A stretch of DNA of 16,993 nt, taken from assembly GCA_002746395.1 (NCBI GenBank), contig NVXA01000009.1, forward strand, positions 15,610-32,602. The letters run 5' to 3'. A program made the position numbers and the translations under genes. Every line of letters starts with the position of its first letter. The first letter of the stretch is position 1. The notes under the pieces are model-generated. The model saw only the letters and a list, made by a program, of their open reading frames with translations. It was not told where the DNA came from and did not search any database. The stretch comes from Paracoccaceae bacterium (GTDB lineage: Bacteria; Pseudomonadota; Alphaproteobacteria; Rhodobacterales; Rhodobacteraceae). This document shows positions 5,624-14,105 of this stretch, one piece after another.

Positions 5624-8170
5624 TTATTTAAGCGACCACCAGCCGCGCCGTTTTGGTTTGGCGGGTTCTGCCGTTTTTTGTTCAACAACCGGTTCCGGTT
5701 CCGGTGTTGGTTCCGGTTCAGGCGTTGGTGTCGGTTCTGGTGTAGGTTCGGGGGCCGTAGCCTCAACAACAGGAGCCTCTGCTACATCTTCGACAACCTC
5801 TTTCACAACCTTTGGCTTGCGTGGCGCACGTTTGCGTTTCGGCTTTTCCGTGACTTGGGCTTCGGGAACCTCGACAGGGGCAGGGGCTTCGGCCTCTGGT
5901 GTGTCGGTGTTTTCCGCAGGGGTTTCCTCGGTTGCCGTATCTGGTTTGCGACGACGACGTGTACGCGAACGCTTCGGTTTTTCTTCCTCGGATGGCTTGT
6001 CTTCGGCTACGCCTTCAGCAACAGGTGCTTCGGTTCCAGCGCTTTCTTCTGACGGGTTTTCGTCAGTTTGCTGATCCCCATTGCGGCCTTTGCCACCGCG
6101 ACGACGACGGCGACGGCGTTTTTTTGGCGCGCCTTCCTCGTCTGTTTCGGGTGTTGCAACTTCGGCTTCTACTACTTCCTCAATAACCTCAGGCGCGTAT
6201 TCGATGGTTTCTGTTTCCAGAATTACGGCTTCGGGAATGATGCGTGTTGCCACCTTCAAGCGTTCCACGCGGTATTCCGGGCTGATCAGATGCGGGTCTG
6301 CCTCGACACGGACGGAAAGACCAAAACGGCTTTCAATCATCGCAACGTGTTCGCGTTTCTGGTTCAGCATGTAGTTCGCAACGTTGATTGGCACTGATAC
6401 CAGCACCTCCTTGCAACGACGGCGCACGCCCTCCTCTTCAAGTTCGCGCAGAATGGCTAGCGACATGGAATCGTCCGAGCGCGTGATGCCTGTGCCGTGA
6501 CAATGTGGGCAAGGTTGCGTGGAAGCTTCCAGCATTCCGGGGCGCAGACGTTGGCGTGACATTTCCATCAAACCGAAGCTTGAGATGCGACCAATCTGGA
6601 TGCGGGCACGATCTGTTTTCAACTTGTCTTTGATACGTTTTTCAACCGCGATGTTATTGCGGCGATCTTCCATATCAATGAAGTCGATCACGATCAGACC
6701 GGCGAGGTCGCGCAGACGCAACTGGCGTGCCACTTCTTCGGCGGCCTCTAGGTTGGTTTTGCGCGCGGTTTCCTCGATCGAGTTTTCCTTGGTCGCACGA
6801 CCAGAGTTCACATCAATCGCAACCAGTGCTTCGGTAATGCCGATAACGATATAGCCACCGGATTTAAGCTGCACCGTCGGGTTGAACATGCCCGAAAGGT
6901 ACGTTTCGACCTGAAAGCGCGAGAACAGCGGCAGCACGTCTTTATAGAGCTTAACGTTTTCGGCGTGGGAAGGCATGAGCATGCCCATGTATTCCTTGGC
7001 CTCGTTATAACCGCGCTCGCCGTCGATGATGATCTCGTCAATTTCGTTATTATATAGGTCGCGGATCGAGCGTTTGATCAGGCTACCTTCTTCATAGATG
7101 TGTTCGGGCGCCATGGATTTTAGCGTTGTTTCGCGGATCTGCTCCCATTGGCGCAGTAAGTATTCGTAATCTCGGTTGATCTCGGCCTTCGTGCGTTTTG
7201 CGCCCGCAGTCCGGATTATCAGGCCTGCGCCTTGTGGTACGTTGATGCCACCTGCGATGTCTTTGAGTTTCTTGCGGTCGCTAACATTGGTGATCTTGCG
7301 ACTGATGCCGCCACCACGCGCGGTGTTTGGCATTAGAACGCAATACCGGCCAGCAAGCGACAGATATGTGGTAAGGGCAGCACCCTTGTTGCCACGTTCT
7401 TCTTTAACGACCTGAACCAGCAGGATTTGGCGAACTTTGATGACTTCTTGAATTTTGTAACGCCGCACGCGTTGACGGCGTGGAGCAGGGGTGTCCTTGA
7501 CCTTTTCAGTCACGACTTCCTCTGTCGGGGCGTCGACTTCTGGCTGCTCGTCGGCTTCCTCGGCTGGTACTTCTTCAGAAACCTCCTCAACAGGCGCTTC
7601 GGAGGGTTCGTCGGCAACCACCGCTTCAACGGCGACTTCTTCAGTCGCGGCCTCTTCTGTCGTTACTTCTTCAGCGTCTGTTTTAGCAGCATCATCGATT
7701 TGTGTTTCGGGCACCTCAACGATATCTGGTTGATCGCCTTCACCTGGAGCTTCTTCCGAGATCACTGCATCTTCAACACTTGGCGCACCATCGCTGGCGG
7801 CCTCGGTTGGTTTACGACGACGACGGCGCGAACGGGATTTGGTCTGTTCGGCCTTTTCTTCGTCTTCGCGTTGGCGTGCAACATCGGCGGCTTCTTCATC
7901 AAGAATGGCCTGACGGTCCGCAGCCGGGATCTGGTAGTAATCAGGATGCACTTCGGAGAACGCGAGGAAACCGTGGCGGTTGCCACCGTAATCAACGAAT
8001 GCCGCTTGAAGCGAGGGTTCAACCCGCGTGATTTTTGCTAGGTAGATATTGCCAGCAAGCTGGCGTTTATTCAGGGATTCAAAATCAAATTCGTCGACCT
8101 TGTTTCCGTCAACCACCACAACCCGAGTTTCCTCGGCGTGGGTGGCATCGATAAGCATTTTCTTTGACAT
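5624..8170 (-). CDS. rne: Ribonuclease E
   Basis: RNase E is the main endonuclease of mRNA decay and rRNA/tRNA processing and the scaffold of the degradosome. This one has 848 residues. An S1 RNA-binding domain (about 35-90 and 237-300) is split by an acidic, Glu/Ala/Pro-rich insert (about 91-236) that also holds a SRSRRRRRK patch. The DNase I-like catalytic domain has metal-binding Asp453 (AIDVNSG) and Asp496 (IVIDFIDM). The zinc-link CPHCHGTG (Cys554, Cys557) holds the dimers together. The C-terminal third is disordered: a run of seven Arg (KKRRRRRRRGGKGRNG), acidic stretches, PEPTPEP repeats, and the final RRGWWSLK. In Caulobacter a terminal GWW motif binds PNPase, so the same is likely here. 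The ATG at 8170 has a weak ribosome site and a hairpin just upstream, which may allow autoregulation. Confidence 0.97.
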   Translation of the reverse strand: MSKKMLIDATHAEETRVVVVDGNKVDEFDFESLNKRQLAGNIYLAKITRVEPSLQAAFVDYGGNRHGFLAFSEVHPDYYQIPAADRQAILDEEAADVARQREDEEKAEQTKSRSRRRRRKPTEAASDGAPSVEDAVISEEAPGEGDQPDIVEVPETQIDDAAKTDAEEVTTEEAATEEVAVEAVVADEPSEAPVEEVSEEVPAEEADEQPEVDAPTEEVVTEKVKDTPAPRRQRVRRYKIQEVIKVRQILLVQVVKEERGNKGAALTTYLSLAGRYCVLMPNTARGGGISRKITNVSDRKKLKDIAGGINVPQGAGLIIRTAGAKRTKAEINRDYEYLLRQWEQIRETTLKSMAPEHIYEEGSLIKRSIRDLYNNEIDEIIIDGERGYNEAKEYMGMLMPSHAENVKLYKDVLPLFSRFQVETYLSGMFNPTVQLKSGGYIVIGITEALVAIDVNSGRATKENSIEETARKTNLEAAEEVARQLRLRDLAGLIVIDFIDMEDRRNNIAVEKRIKDKLKTDRARIQIGRISSFGLMEMSRQRLRPGMLEASTQPCPHCHGTGITRSDDSMSLAILRELEEEGVRRRCKEVLVSVPINVANYMLNQKREHVAMIESRFGLSVRVEADPHLISPEYRVERLKVATRIIPEAVILETETIEYAPEVIEEVVEAEVATPETDEEGAPKKRRRRRRRGGKGRNGDQQTDENPSEESAGTEAPVAEGVAEDKPSEEEKPKRSRTRRRRKPDTATEETPAENTDTPEAEAPAPVEVPEAQVTEKPKRKRAPRKPKVVKEVVEDVAEAPVVEATAPEPTPEPTPTPEPEPTPEPEPVVEQKTAEPAKPKRRGWWSLK

Positions 8171-8184
8171 GTAAGCTTTCTACG

Positions 8185-8229
8185 ACGTCCGGGCGGCGCC
8201 TCGTTTACTAACGAAAGCGGGCTGGACGT
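8185..8229 (-). promoter_or_regulatory. Nested hairpin in the rne leader
   Basis: ACGTCC (8185-8190) can pair with GGACGT (8224-8229). Inside, TCGTT (8201-8205) pairs with AACGA (8210-8214) around a 4-nt loop. The structure begins 14 nt upstream of the rne start codon, next to where a ribosome would bind. E. coli RNase E controls its own mRNA through leader hairpins, so a similar role is possible, but no homology to that element is claimed. Confidence 0.35.
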
Positions 8230-8536
8230 ACTAATTGTTTGGGAAGAACGAGCTGACATAGCAAAAGCGGACGGCAAACTGCCCCCGTGAAATTCTCTGC
8301 CTGTATCAACGCGTTTCATCGCGGTTATCTCTCCGGCACGCAAATATGTGCCTGATTGTTGAAGCTGCAACTATCTAACGGACAGCGCAGAATTAGCGGG
8401 TGGCGCTTGGCGCCTGTCACATTCCGCGTGGCATTCACTGCCAAAACGCACGGGTGCAACAAAACTTTTCGACTAAAATCCGGAAGCATACGATTCACAA
8501 CGGACCCAGTTCGGCTACATTAGCCTTACGCCCGAA

Positions 8537-8542
8537 TATAAT
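8537..8542 (+). promoter_or_regulatory. Consensus -10 box upstream of PBP1A
   Basis: TATAAT at 8537-8542 is a perfect -10 hexamer in an AT-rich patch. No good -35 hexamer lies 16-18 nt upstream, so an activator might be needed, or the match may be chance. If used, the PBP1A leader would be about 130 nt long. The overlapping ATAATA reads as TATTAT on the other strand and could equally serve rne. Confidence 0.3.
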
Positions 8543-8679
8543 ACAACCGAAATAACCACATATGTCGCAATAGGCGACTTATTTCCGACACATGCTTAAA
8601 TATGCGTCACTAATAGAATGGAGTTTTGACGCCCCGCGCCCCCTCGACTATACGGAGGGATGACACGGAGGTAGAGTCG

Positions 8680-11226
8680 TTGCTAAGAGCCATTTTGAAT
8701 TTGTTTGGGTTCCTGTTCAGTTGGGCCGTTTTAGGCGTGATCATGGGCGGAATGGGCCTGATGACCCTGTTTTGGATCTATAGCCAAGACTTGCCAAACC
8801 ACGAACAATTGGCACTTTACGAACCGCCAACGCTGTCGCGGATATATTCGGCGCGTGGATTGGTTATGGATGAATTTGCGCGCGAGCGCCGAATATTCAC
8901 GCCCGTTGATGAAATGCCCGAAGTGGTTAAGGCCGCTTTTATAAGTGCCGAGGACAAGAATTTTTACAATCACGCCGGATATGATCCTTTAGGCATTTTG
9001 AAGGCGTTAATTGACGCGGCCCAAGGTGGGCGGCTTCGTGGCGCGTCCACCATTACGCAGCAGGTGATGAAAAACTTCTTGCTGGATGGTTCGCGTAAGC
9101 TTGAACGCAAAATCAAGGAAATCGTGCTGGCGGCACGGATTGAAAACACGCTTTCCAAAGAAGATATCCTTAGCCTTTACCTTAACGAAATCTTTCTGGG
9201 TCAAAATTCTTACGGTGTAACGGCGGCGGCTCAAACGTATTTCGGGAAAACTCTGGAGGAGTTGTCGATAGCCGAGGCTGCTTTTTTGGCCGTTCAGCCT
9301 AAAGCACCAAGCGATTATCATCCGGTACGCAACCGCGAGAAGGCTGTTGAGCGCCGGAACTTCATTTTGAAAGAAATGGCTGAAAACGGGTATATCACAG
9401 CCGAAGAGGCCGAGGCTGCCAAGGCGGAACCTTTACGCACAGTGCAAGGCGGCGAGCTGCCATCCTCGCGTGAAAAACTTCCACCGCGCAGTTATTTCAC
9501 GGATGAAATTCGCCGGCAGCTGTCGCGCACCATGGGTAATGACGAACTTTTCGCAGGAGGGCTTTCTATCCGCTCCACAATGGATCCTGAATTGCAGCGG
9601 GTGGCAGCGAAAGCCTTGCAGCAGCGTTTAGTTGAATATGATCGGGCGCTTAATATCTATTGGGGCCCCTTGGCCAAGATCGAAGCTGCCGACACAATGA
9701 CCGAGCAGGAATGGCGCGACGCCTTGAACGATATTACGCTGCCGCGCGATATCGAGGGTTGGTCGCTGGCGGTTGTCCTTGAGGTTGGTAAAACCTCCGT
9801 TCGGGTGGGAATTGAGGGCGCCGAGGAAGACGATGACGGATATTACCTGAAAGTTTCCGATACCACTTGGGCCCGTACAGTTGACGAGGATAACAAGCCA
9901 GGCAGCACACCAAAGGCAGCAGAGGATATCTGGGCGCTGGGTGATGTTGTATTGGTTTCGGCCAATATGAAAGGCGGTGAATTCCAGTTCTGGGAAATGC
10001 AACAAGTACCGGCCATTCAGGGTGCGTTTATGGCAATGGACACGCAAACCGGACGGGTTTTGGCTATGCAGGGCGGGTTCAGCTATCAAACCAGCGTGTT
10101 TAATCGTGCGACACAGGCAAACCGGCAACCAGGTTCTGCGTTTAAACCTTTCGTTTACGCATCGGCGTTGGATAATGGCTACACGCCTGCAACGATCGTG
10201 GTTGATGCGCCTATCGAGGTTGAAACCGCTGAAGGAATTTGGCGACCGCAGAATTCTTCGAAAAAGTTCTACGGGCCCGCGCCGCTTAGAACTGGCATTG
10301 AATACTCCCGAAACCTGATGACCATTCGTGTGGCCCAAAGTGTGGGCATGGATGTGGTTAGCGCTTATGCCGAACGCTTCGGTGTTTACGACGATATGCC
10401 TGAGTTGATTTCCTATTCTCTGGGCGCAGGCGAAACAACGTTATTCAAAATGGTCGCCGCCTATGCAATGTTCGCTAATGGCGGCAAACGGGTGGAGCCG
10501 ACCTTGGTTGATCGTGTGCAAGATCGCTATGGCAACACAGTGTTTCGCCACGACCAACGTGTTTGTGACGATTGTCAGGGTAGCGAGATGGCGATGGAGC
10601 GCGAACCTTGGGTCAAGGATAACTCGGTTCGAATTATGGACCAGATCACGGCTTACCAGTTGACCTCCATGATGCAGGGGGTTGTGCGAAACGGCACGGC
10701 GGCCCGCACGGTTGGTTCTGTGCTAAATGTACCGATCGCGGGTAAAACCGGTACGACCAACGAAGCGAAGGATGCGTGGTTCATCGGGTTTACGCCGAAA
10801 ATCGTGGCAGGGTGTTATATCGGGTTTGATACACCAAAACCCATGGGCCGTGGCGCGTATGGCGGATCACTTTGCGGGCCGGTATTCTCTGAATTCATGA
10901 AGGTCGCGCTGGAAACGTTCCCGACGGTGACATATGATGTGCCGCCGGGATCTGTATTTGTTAAGATTGACCGCTATACCGGCGTGCGCCTGAATGACGA
11001 CGAGCAAGGCGAATATGTCGTCAGCGAGTTATTCCGTCAGGGCGAAGAGCCGGGCTATGGTTCCTACGGCGAATTCATCGACGGGGGCTTCGTAATGGGG
11101 CGCGATCTGTTGTTCTTTAACCGCGGCGAAGGTGAAAACTTTGAGACCGTCATCATTGGCGGCGAAGAGGTAATCATCCCCGTCAAGCCCACATTCGGCG
11201 GGCTTTCCAGCGGCGGGCTTTACTGA
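8680..11226 (+). CDS. Penicillin-binding protein 1A (bifunctional)
   Basis: This class A PBP polymerises glycan strands and cross-links peptides in the periplasm. I chose TTG at 8680 (848 residues): GGAGG at 8667-8671 lies 8 nt before it, and the protein then begins LLRAILNLFGFLFSW, directly with the membrane anchor. The open frame extends 18 codons further to a TTG at 8626, but that start has only a badly spaced GGAG. Seen in order (numbered from 8680): membrane segment (about 5-33), glycosyltransferase domain with catalytic Glu91 in SAEDKNFYNH and GASTITQQVMKNFLL, an OB-like insert, and the transpeptidase domain with Ser486-x-x-Lys489 (GSAFKP), Ser543-Arg-Asn545 and Lys689-Thr-Gly (GKTGTTNEA). 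All catalytic motifs are intact. prfB follows after 69 nt. The gene matches the mrcA/ponA group. Confidence 0.95.
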   Translation: MLRAILNLFGFLFSWAVLGVIMGGMGLMTLFWIYSQDLPNHEQLALYEPPTLSRIYSARGLVMDEFARERRIFTPVDEMPEVVKAAFISAEDKNFYNHAGYDPLGILKALIDAAQGGRLRGASTITQQVMKNFLLDGSRKLERKIKEIVLAARIENTLSKEDILSLYLNEIFLGQNSYGVTAAAQTYFGKTLEELSIAEAAFLAVQPKAPSDYHPVRNREKAVERRNFILKEMAENGYITAEEAEAAKAEPLRTVQGGELPSSREKLPPRSYFTDEIRRQLSRTMGNDELFAGGLSIRSTMDPELQRVAAKALQQRLVEYDRALNIYWGPLAKIEAADTMTEQEWRDALNDITLPRDIEGWSLAVVLEVGKTSVRVGIEGAEEDDDGYYLKVSDTTWARTVDEDNKPGSTPKAAEDIWALGDVVLVSANMKGGEFQFWEMQQVPAIQGAFMAMDTQTGRVLAMQGGFSYQTSVFNRATQANRQPGSAFKPFVYASALDNGYTPATIVVDAPIEVETAEGIWRPQNSSKKFYGPAPLRTGIEYSRNLMTIRVAQSVGMDVVSAYAERFGVYDDMPELISYSLGAGETTLFKMVAAYAMFANGGKRVEPTLVDRVQDRYGNTVFRHDQRVCDDCQGSEMAMEREPWVKDNSVRIMDQITAYQLTSMMQGVVRNGTAARTVGSVLNVPIAGKTGTTNEAKDAWFIGFTPKIVAGCYIGFDTPKPMGRGAYGGSLCGPVFSEFMKVALETFPTVTYDVPPGSVFVKIDRYTGVRLNDDEQGEYVVSELFRQGEEPGYGSYGEFIDGGFVMGRDLLFFNRGEGENFETVIIGGEEVIIPVKPTFGGLSSGGLY

Positions 11227-11295
11227 CCCCTCTTTACCCTTTTGGTCGGGTTGGTTAGATACGAGCGACTCAACACATCCTTTCGGAGCCTATAG

Positions 11296-12420
11296 ATGCG
11301 CGCAGAAACAGAAAAACAGGTCGCAGAGATCGAAAAATCGCTGGGCCTACTGCGCCAACGCATGGGCTGGGACACCGCCGCGCACCGCATGGAAGAATTC
11401 GATGCGATGTCGGAAGACCCAACATTGTGGGATAACCCTGAACGCGCGCAAAAGCTGATGCGGGAACGCCAAGCCCTTGTCGATGCCATGGACAACTACA
11501 AATCCTTGGCGGGTGATCTACAAGACAACGTCGATATGATCGAGTTGGGCGAAATGGAGGATGACCAAGAGGTTATCACCGACGCACAAAATGCCATCGC
11601 CAAGCTTACCGTTCTGGCCGCCAAGCTGGAGCTTGAGGCCTTGCTGAACGGCGAGGTGGACGCGAACGATACCTTCGTTGAAATCAATGCGGGCGCAGGT
11701 GGCACAGAAAGTTGTGACTGGGCCTCGATGCTGGCGCGCATGTATGTTCGCTGGGCCGAAAAGAAGGGTTATAGCGTCGAGACCATGTCTTACAATGCGG
11801 GCGACGAGGCTGGCATTAAATCGGTGACCTACCAGATTAAAGGCCACAACGCTTACGGCTGGCTGAAAAGCGAAAGCGGTGTGCATCGGTTGGTACGAAT
11901 TTCCCCGTTTGACAGCGCGGCGAAGCGGCATACCTCGTTTAGTTCGGTCTGGGTTTACCCTGTGATTGATGACAACATCGAGATTGATATCAACCCATCC
12001 GACATTCGCGTGGACACCTACCGGTCATCCGGTGCAGGTGGGCAGCACGTTAATACTACCGACTCCGCCGTGCGGATTACGCATATCCCGTCGGGCATCG
12101 TTGTGACCAGCTCGGTGAAATCACAGCACCAGAACCGGGCTAACTGTATGGCAGCACTTAAATCTCGGCTTTACGAGATCGAGATGCGCAAGCGGACCGA
12201 ATCCATTCAGGACGCACATGACAATAAGGGTGATGCGGGGTGGGGCAACCAGATTAGGTCTTACGTCCTGCAACCCTACCAAATGGTTAAAGATTTACGT
12301 ACAAACGAGGAAACATCGGATACACAAGGTGTTCTGGATGGCGATCTCGACAGATTTATGGCGGCAACGCTGGCGCAAGACGTGGCGGGAAAATCCCGTG
12401 CCGACGCGCAGAACGGATAA
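11296..12420 (+). CDS. prfB: Peptide chain release factor 2
   Basis: RF2 recognises UGA and UAA stop codons and releases the finished peptide. The 374 residues include the tripeptide anticodon Ser203-Pro204-Phe205 (RISPFDSA), which distinguishes RF2 from RF1, and the catalytic Gly248-Gly249-Gln250 (SGAGGQHVN). The N-terminal coiled region (EKQVAEIEKSLGLL) is complete in one frame. The programmed +1 frameshift found near codon 26 in E. coli and many other bacteria is therefore absent, and so is that autoregulation. A GGAG site 8 nt before the ATG supports the start. It sits between the PBP1A gene (69-nt gap) and rnd (2-nt gap). Confidence 0.97.
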   Translation: MRAETEKQVAEIEKSLGLLRQRMGWDTAAHRMEEFDAMSEDPTLWDNPERAQKLMRERQALVDAMDNYKSLAGDLQDNVDMIELGEMEDDQEVITDAQNAIAKLTVLAAKLELEALLNGEVDANDTFVEINAGAGGTESCDWASMLARMYVRWAEKKGYSVETMSYNAGDEAGIKSVTYQIKGHNAYGWLKSESGVHRLVRISPFDSAAKRHTSFSSVWVYPVIDDNIEIDINPSDIRVDTYRSSGAGGQHVNTTDSAVRITHIPSGIVVTSSVKSQHQNRANCMAALKSRLYEIEMRKRTESIQDAHDNKGDAGWGNQIRSYVLQPYQMVKDLRTNEETSDTQGVLDGDLDRFMAATLAQDVAGKSRADAQNG

Positions 12421-12422
12421 CA

Positions 12423-13583
12423 ATGAAAACGATTACCACGACCGAAGATTTAGCCAAGTTTTGTGAAGAATGTGCATCACAACCCTATGTGACTGTTGAT
12501 ACGGAATTCTTGCGCGAACGCACATATTATTCGCAATTGTGCCTAATCCAGATGGCGTACCCCGGAGAGGGCGATGAAAACGCGGTAATCATCGACCCGC
12601 TGGCCAACGGCATTGATCTGGCCCCGATGTACGAGTTGTTCAAAAATACCGATGTTGTTAAGGTTTTCCACGCGGCCCGTCAGGATTTGGAGATTTTCTG
12701 CATTGAAGGTGGCGTTATCCCTGAACCTTTCTTTGACACTCAGGTTGCCGCGATGGTCTGCGGGTTTGGTGAACAGGTCGGATACGAAAAGTTGGTGCGC
12801 CAAATCGTGAAAGAGGGGGTCGATAAAACGTCACGCTTCACGGATTGGAGCCGCAGGCCGCTATCCGACAAACAAAAAACCTACGCCTTGGCGGATGTAA
12901 CGCACCTTAGGGTGATTTATGAATATCTTGATAAACAATTAACAAAAACCGACCGCACGAGCTGGGTGACGGAAGAAGTATCCATTCTTACCGACCCAGC
13001 AACGTACAGGATTGATCCAGAAAACGCTTGGAAACGATTGAAAACCCGCACAACATCGGGGCGGTTTTTGGCCGTTGTTCGCGAGTTGGCGCAATTTCGC
13101 GAGATCACAGCACAAACCCGAAATATCCCGCGTAATCGTGTGATTAAAGATGATGCGCTGATGGAATTAGCCTCCACCCGCCCGAAATCTTACGAAGACC
13201 TTAACCGCTCGCGCCTGTTGTTGCGTGAAGCCCGTAAAGGGGCAATTGCGGATGGTATTCTGGCCGCCGTGAAAGCTGGCGAGGCATGCCCGCAAGATGA
13301 TTTGCCGGTTGCGCCAGCTGTTAGGGTTAAGAAAAACGGCACGGAATCCTTGGGGGATTTGCTGCGGGTTTTGCTTAAATCAAAGGCCGAGAGATATCAG
13401 GTGGCCCCCAAACTGATTGCAACATCCGGTGATCTGGATGCGCTTGCGAATGGGGATGACGATGAAGTAAAGGCGCTAAGTGGTTGGCGTAAAGGTGTAT
13501 TTGGTGATGATGCGTTGCGACTTCGCAATGGCGAGATTGCATTATCGGCAACACCACGGGGTGTCAAAATAATCGAACTGTAA
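12423..13583 (+). CDS. rnd: Ribonuclease D
   Basis: RNase D is a 3'-5' exonuclease that trims tRNA and other small RNA precursors. The 386-residue protein has a DEDDy nuclease domain: Asp26 and Glu28 (VTVDTEFLRE), Asp88 (FHAARQDLEIF), and Tyr154 with Asp158 (YALADVTHL). An HRDC-type helical region follows (about residues 205-290), with a longer tail to the end. The length is typical. The ATG at 12423 comes 2 nt after the prfB stop and has no strong ribosome site of its own, so the two genes are probably translated in a coupled way from one mRNA. No catalytic residue is missing. Confidence 0.95.
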   Translation: MKTITTTEDLAKFCEECASQPYVTVDTEFLRERTYYSQLCLIQMAYPGEGDENAVIIDPLANGIDLAPMYELFKNTDVVKVFHAARQDLEIFCIEGGVIPEPFFDTQVAAMVCGFGEQVGYEKLVRQIVKEGVDKTSRFTDWSRRPLSDKQKTYALADVTHLRVIYEYLDKQLTKTDRTSWVTEEVSILTDPATYRIDPENAWKRLKTRTTSGRFLAVVRELAQFREITAQTRNIPRNRVIKDDALMELASTRPKSYEDLNRSRLLLREARKGAIADGILAAVKAGEACPQDDLPVAPAVRVKKNGTESLGDLLRVLLKSKAERYQVAPKLIATSGDLDALANGDDDEVKALSGWRKGVFGDDALRLRNGEIALSATPRGVKIIEL

Positions 13584-13630
13584 CGAAATGTTGGTTGCGT
13601 CAACTCGTCGGACTAGACGCGTCACCTTTA

Positions 13631-13645
13631 AGTGACTAAATCACT
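13631..13645. repeat. Short palindrome before sufE
   Basis: AGTGA-CTAAA-TCACT is a perfect 5-bp inverted repeat in an AT-rich stretch 20 nt before the sufE start. It could be an operator half-site pair or a weak hairpin. It does not match any operator consensus I can name with confidence. Confidence 0.3.
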
Positions 13646-13664
13646 CGATTAAAGGAGAATGCCA

Positions 13665-14087
13665 ATGGCTACTGCACGCTTTGAAGAGATTGTCGAGGAT
13701 TTCGATTTCATCGACGAATGGGAAGATCGCTATCGCTATGTGATTGATCTGGGCAAAAAAATGCCCCCCTTAAGCGAGGGTCAGAAAATTCCCGCGACCA
13801 AGGTCGAGGGATGTGCCTCGCAGGTATGGATCGTACCGGAGATTGAAGGCGAGGGGGCAACCGCGCACATCGGCTTTCAAGGCGAATCCGATGCGATGAT
13901 TGTTTGGGGTTTGATCGCCGTTTTGCACGCGCTTTACGATGGGTTAACACCTGAAGAGGCCCTGAAAGTTGATGCGCAAGCCGAGATGGGGCGCCTAGGG
14001 CTTGATCAACATTTGTCCTCGCAGCGATCCAATGGGTTGCGCGCGATGATCCAACGTATTAGGCAGATTTCGAACGCATTACTTTAA
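13665..14087 (+). CDS. sufE: SufE family cysteine desulfurase sulfur acceptor
   Basis: SufE takes sulfur from the cysteine desulfurase SufS and hands it to the Fe-S scaffold. The protein has 140 residues from the ATG at 13665. An in-frame ATG at 13659 exists, but AAGGAG (13652-13657) lies only 1 nt before it and 7 nt before the second, so 13665 is preferred. The acceptor cysteine is Cys50 in the conserved KVEGCASQVW block, and LGKKMPPL precedes it as in other SufE proteins. It stands apart from any sufS, sufB or sufC gene in this window. An 81-nt gap separates it from rnd, and the homocysteine methyltransferase gene begins 18 nt after it. Confidence 0.92.
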   Translation: MATARFEEIVEDFDFIDEWEDRYRYVIDLGKKMPPLSEGQKIPATKVEGCASQVWIVPEIEGEGATAHIGFQGESDAMIVWGLIAVLHALYDGLTPEEALKVDAQAEMGRLGLDQHLSSQRSNGLRAMIQRIRQISNALL

Positions 14088-14105
14088 AGAAGAGGATTTG
14101 ACGGC

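Larger units (their letters stand above)
8171..8679. other. 509-bp gene-free divergent region between rne and PBP1A
   Basis: No convincing reading frame is present on either strand. It must hold the promoters of both divergent genes. Several short perfect hairpins are visible: GGCGC-TTG-GCGCC (8402-8414), TGGCA-TTCAC-TGCCA (8429-8443) and GTCGC-AATAG-GCGAC (8564-8578). GANTC sites, the CcrM methylation target in alphaproteobacteria, occur near 8491 (GATTC) and at 8674-8678 (GAGTC). In relatives I recall an N-acetylmuramoyl-L-alanine amidase gene in this place; no remnant of it is recognisable. Confidence 0.6.

Noticed and set aside
5690..5760. Tandem GGTTCCGGTTC-like repeats resembling a repeat array
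   Set aside because: They encode the PEPTPEP repeats in the RNase E tail; there are no spacers, so this is not a CRISPR array.
5658..6074. A plus-strand frame rich in Gly and Ser opposite the rne 3' end
   Set aside because: It mirrors the PEPT-repeat and acidic coding of RNase E on the other strand; its composition follows from that and it matches no family.
9628..10338. A 236-codon minus-strand frame inside the PBP1A gene
   Set aside because: It is antisense to an intact OB and transpeptidase region, has no recognisable motif and no ribosome site.
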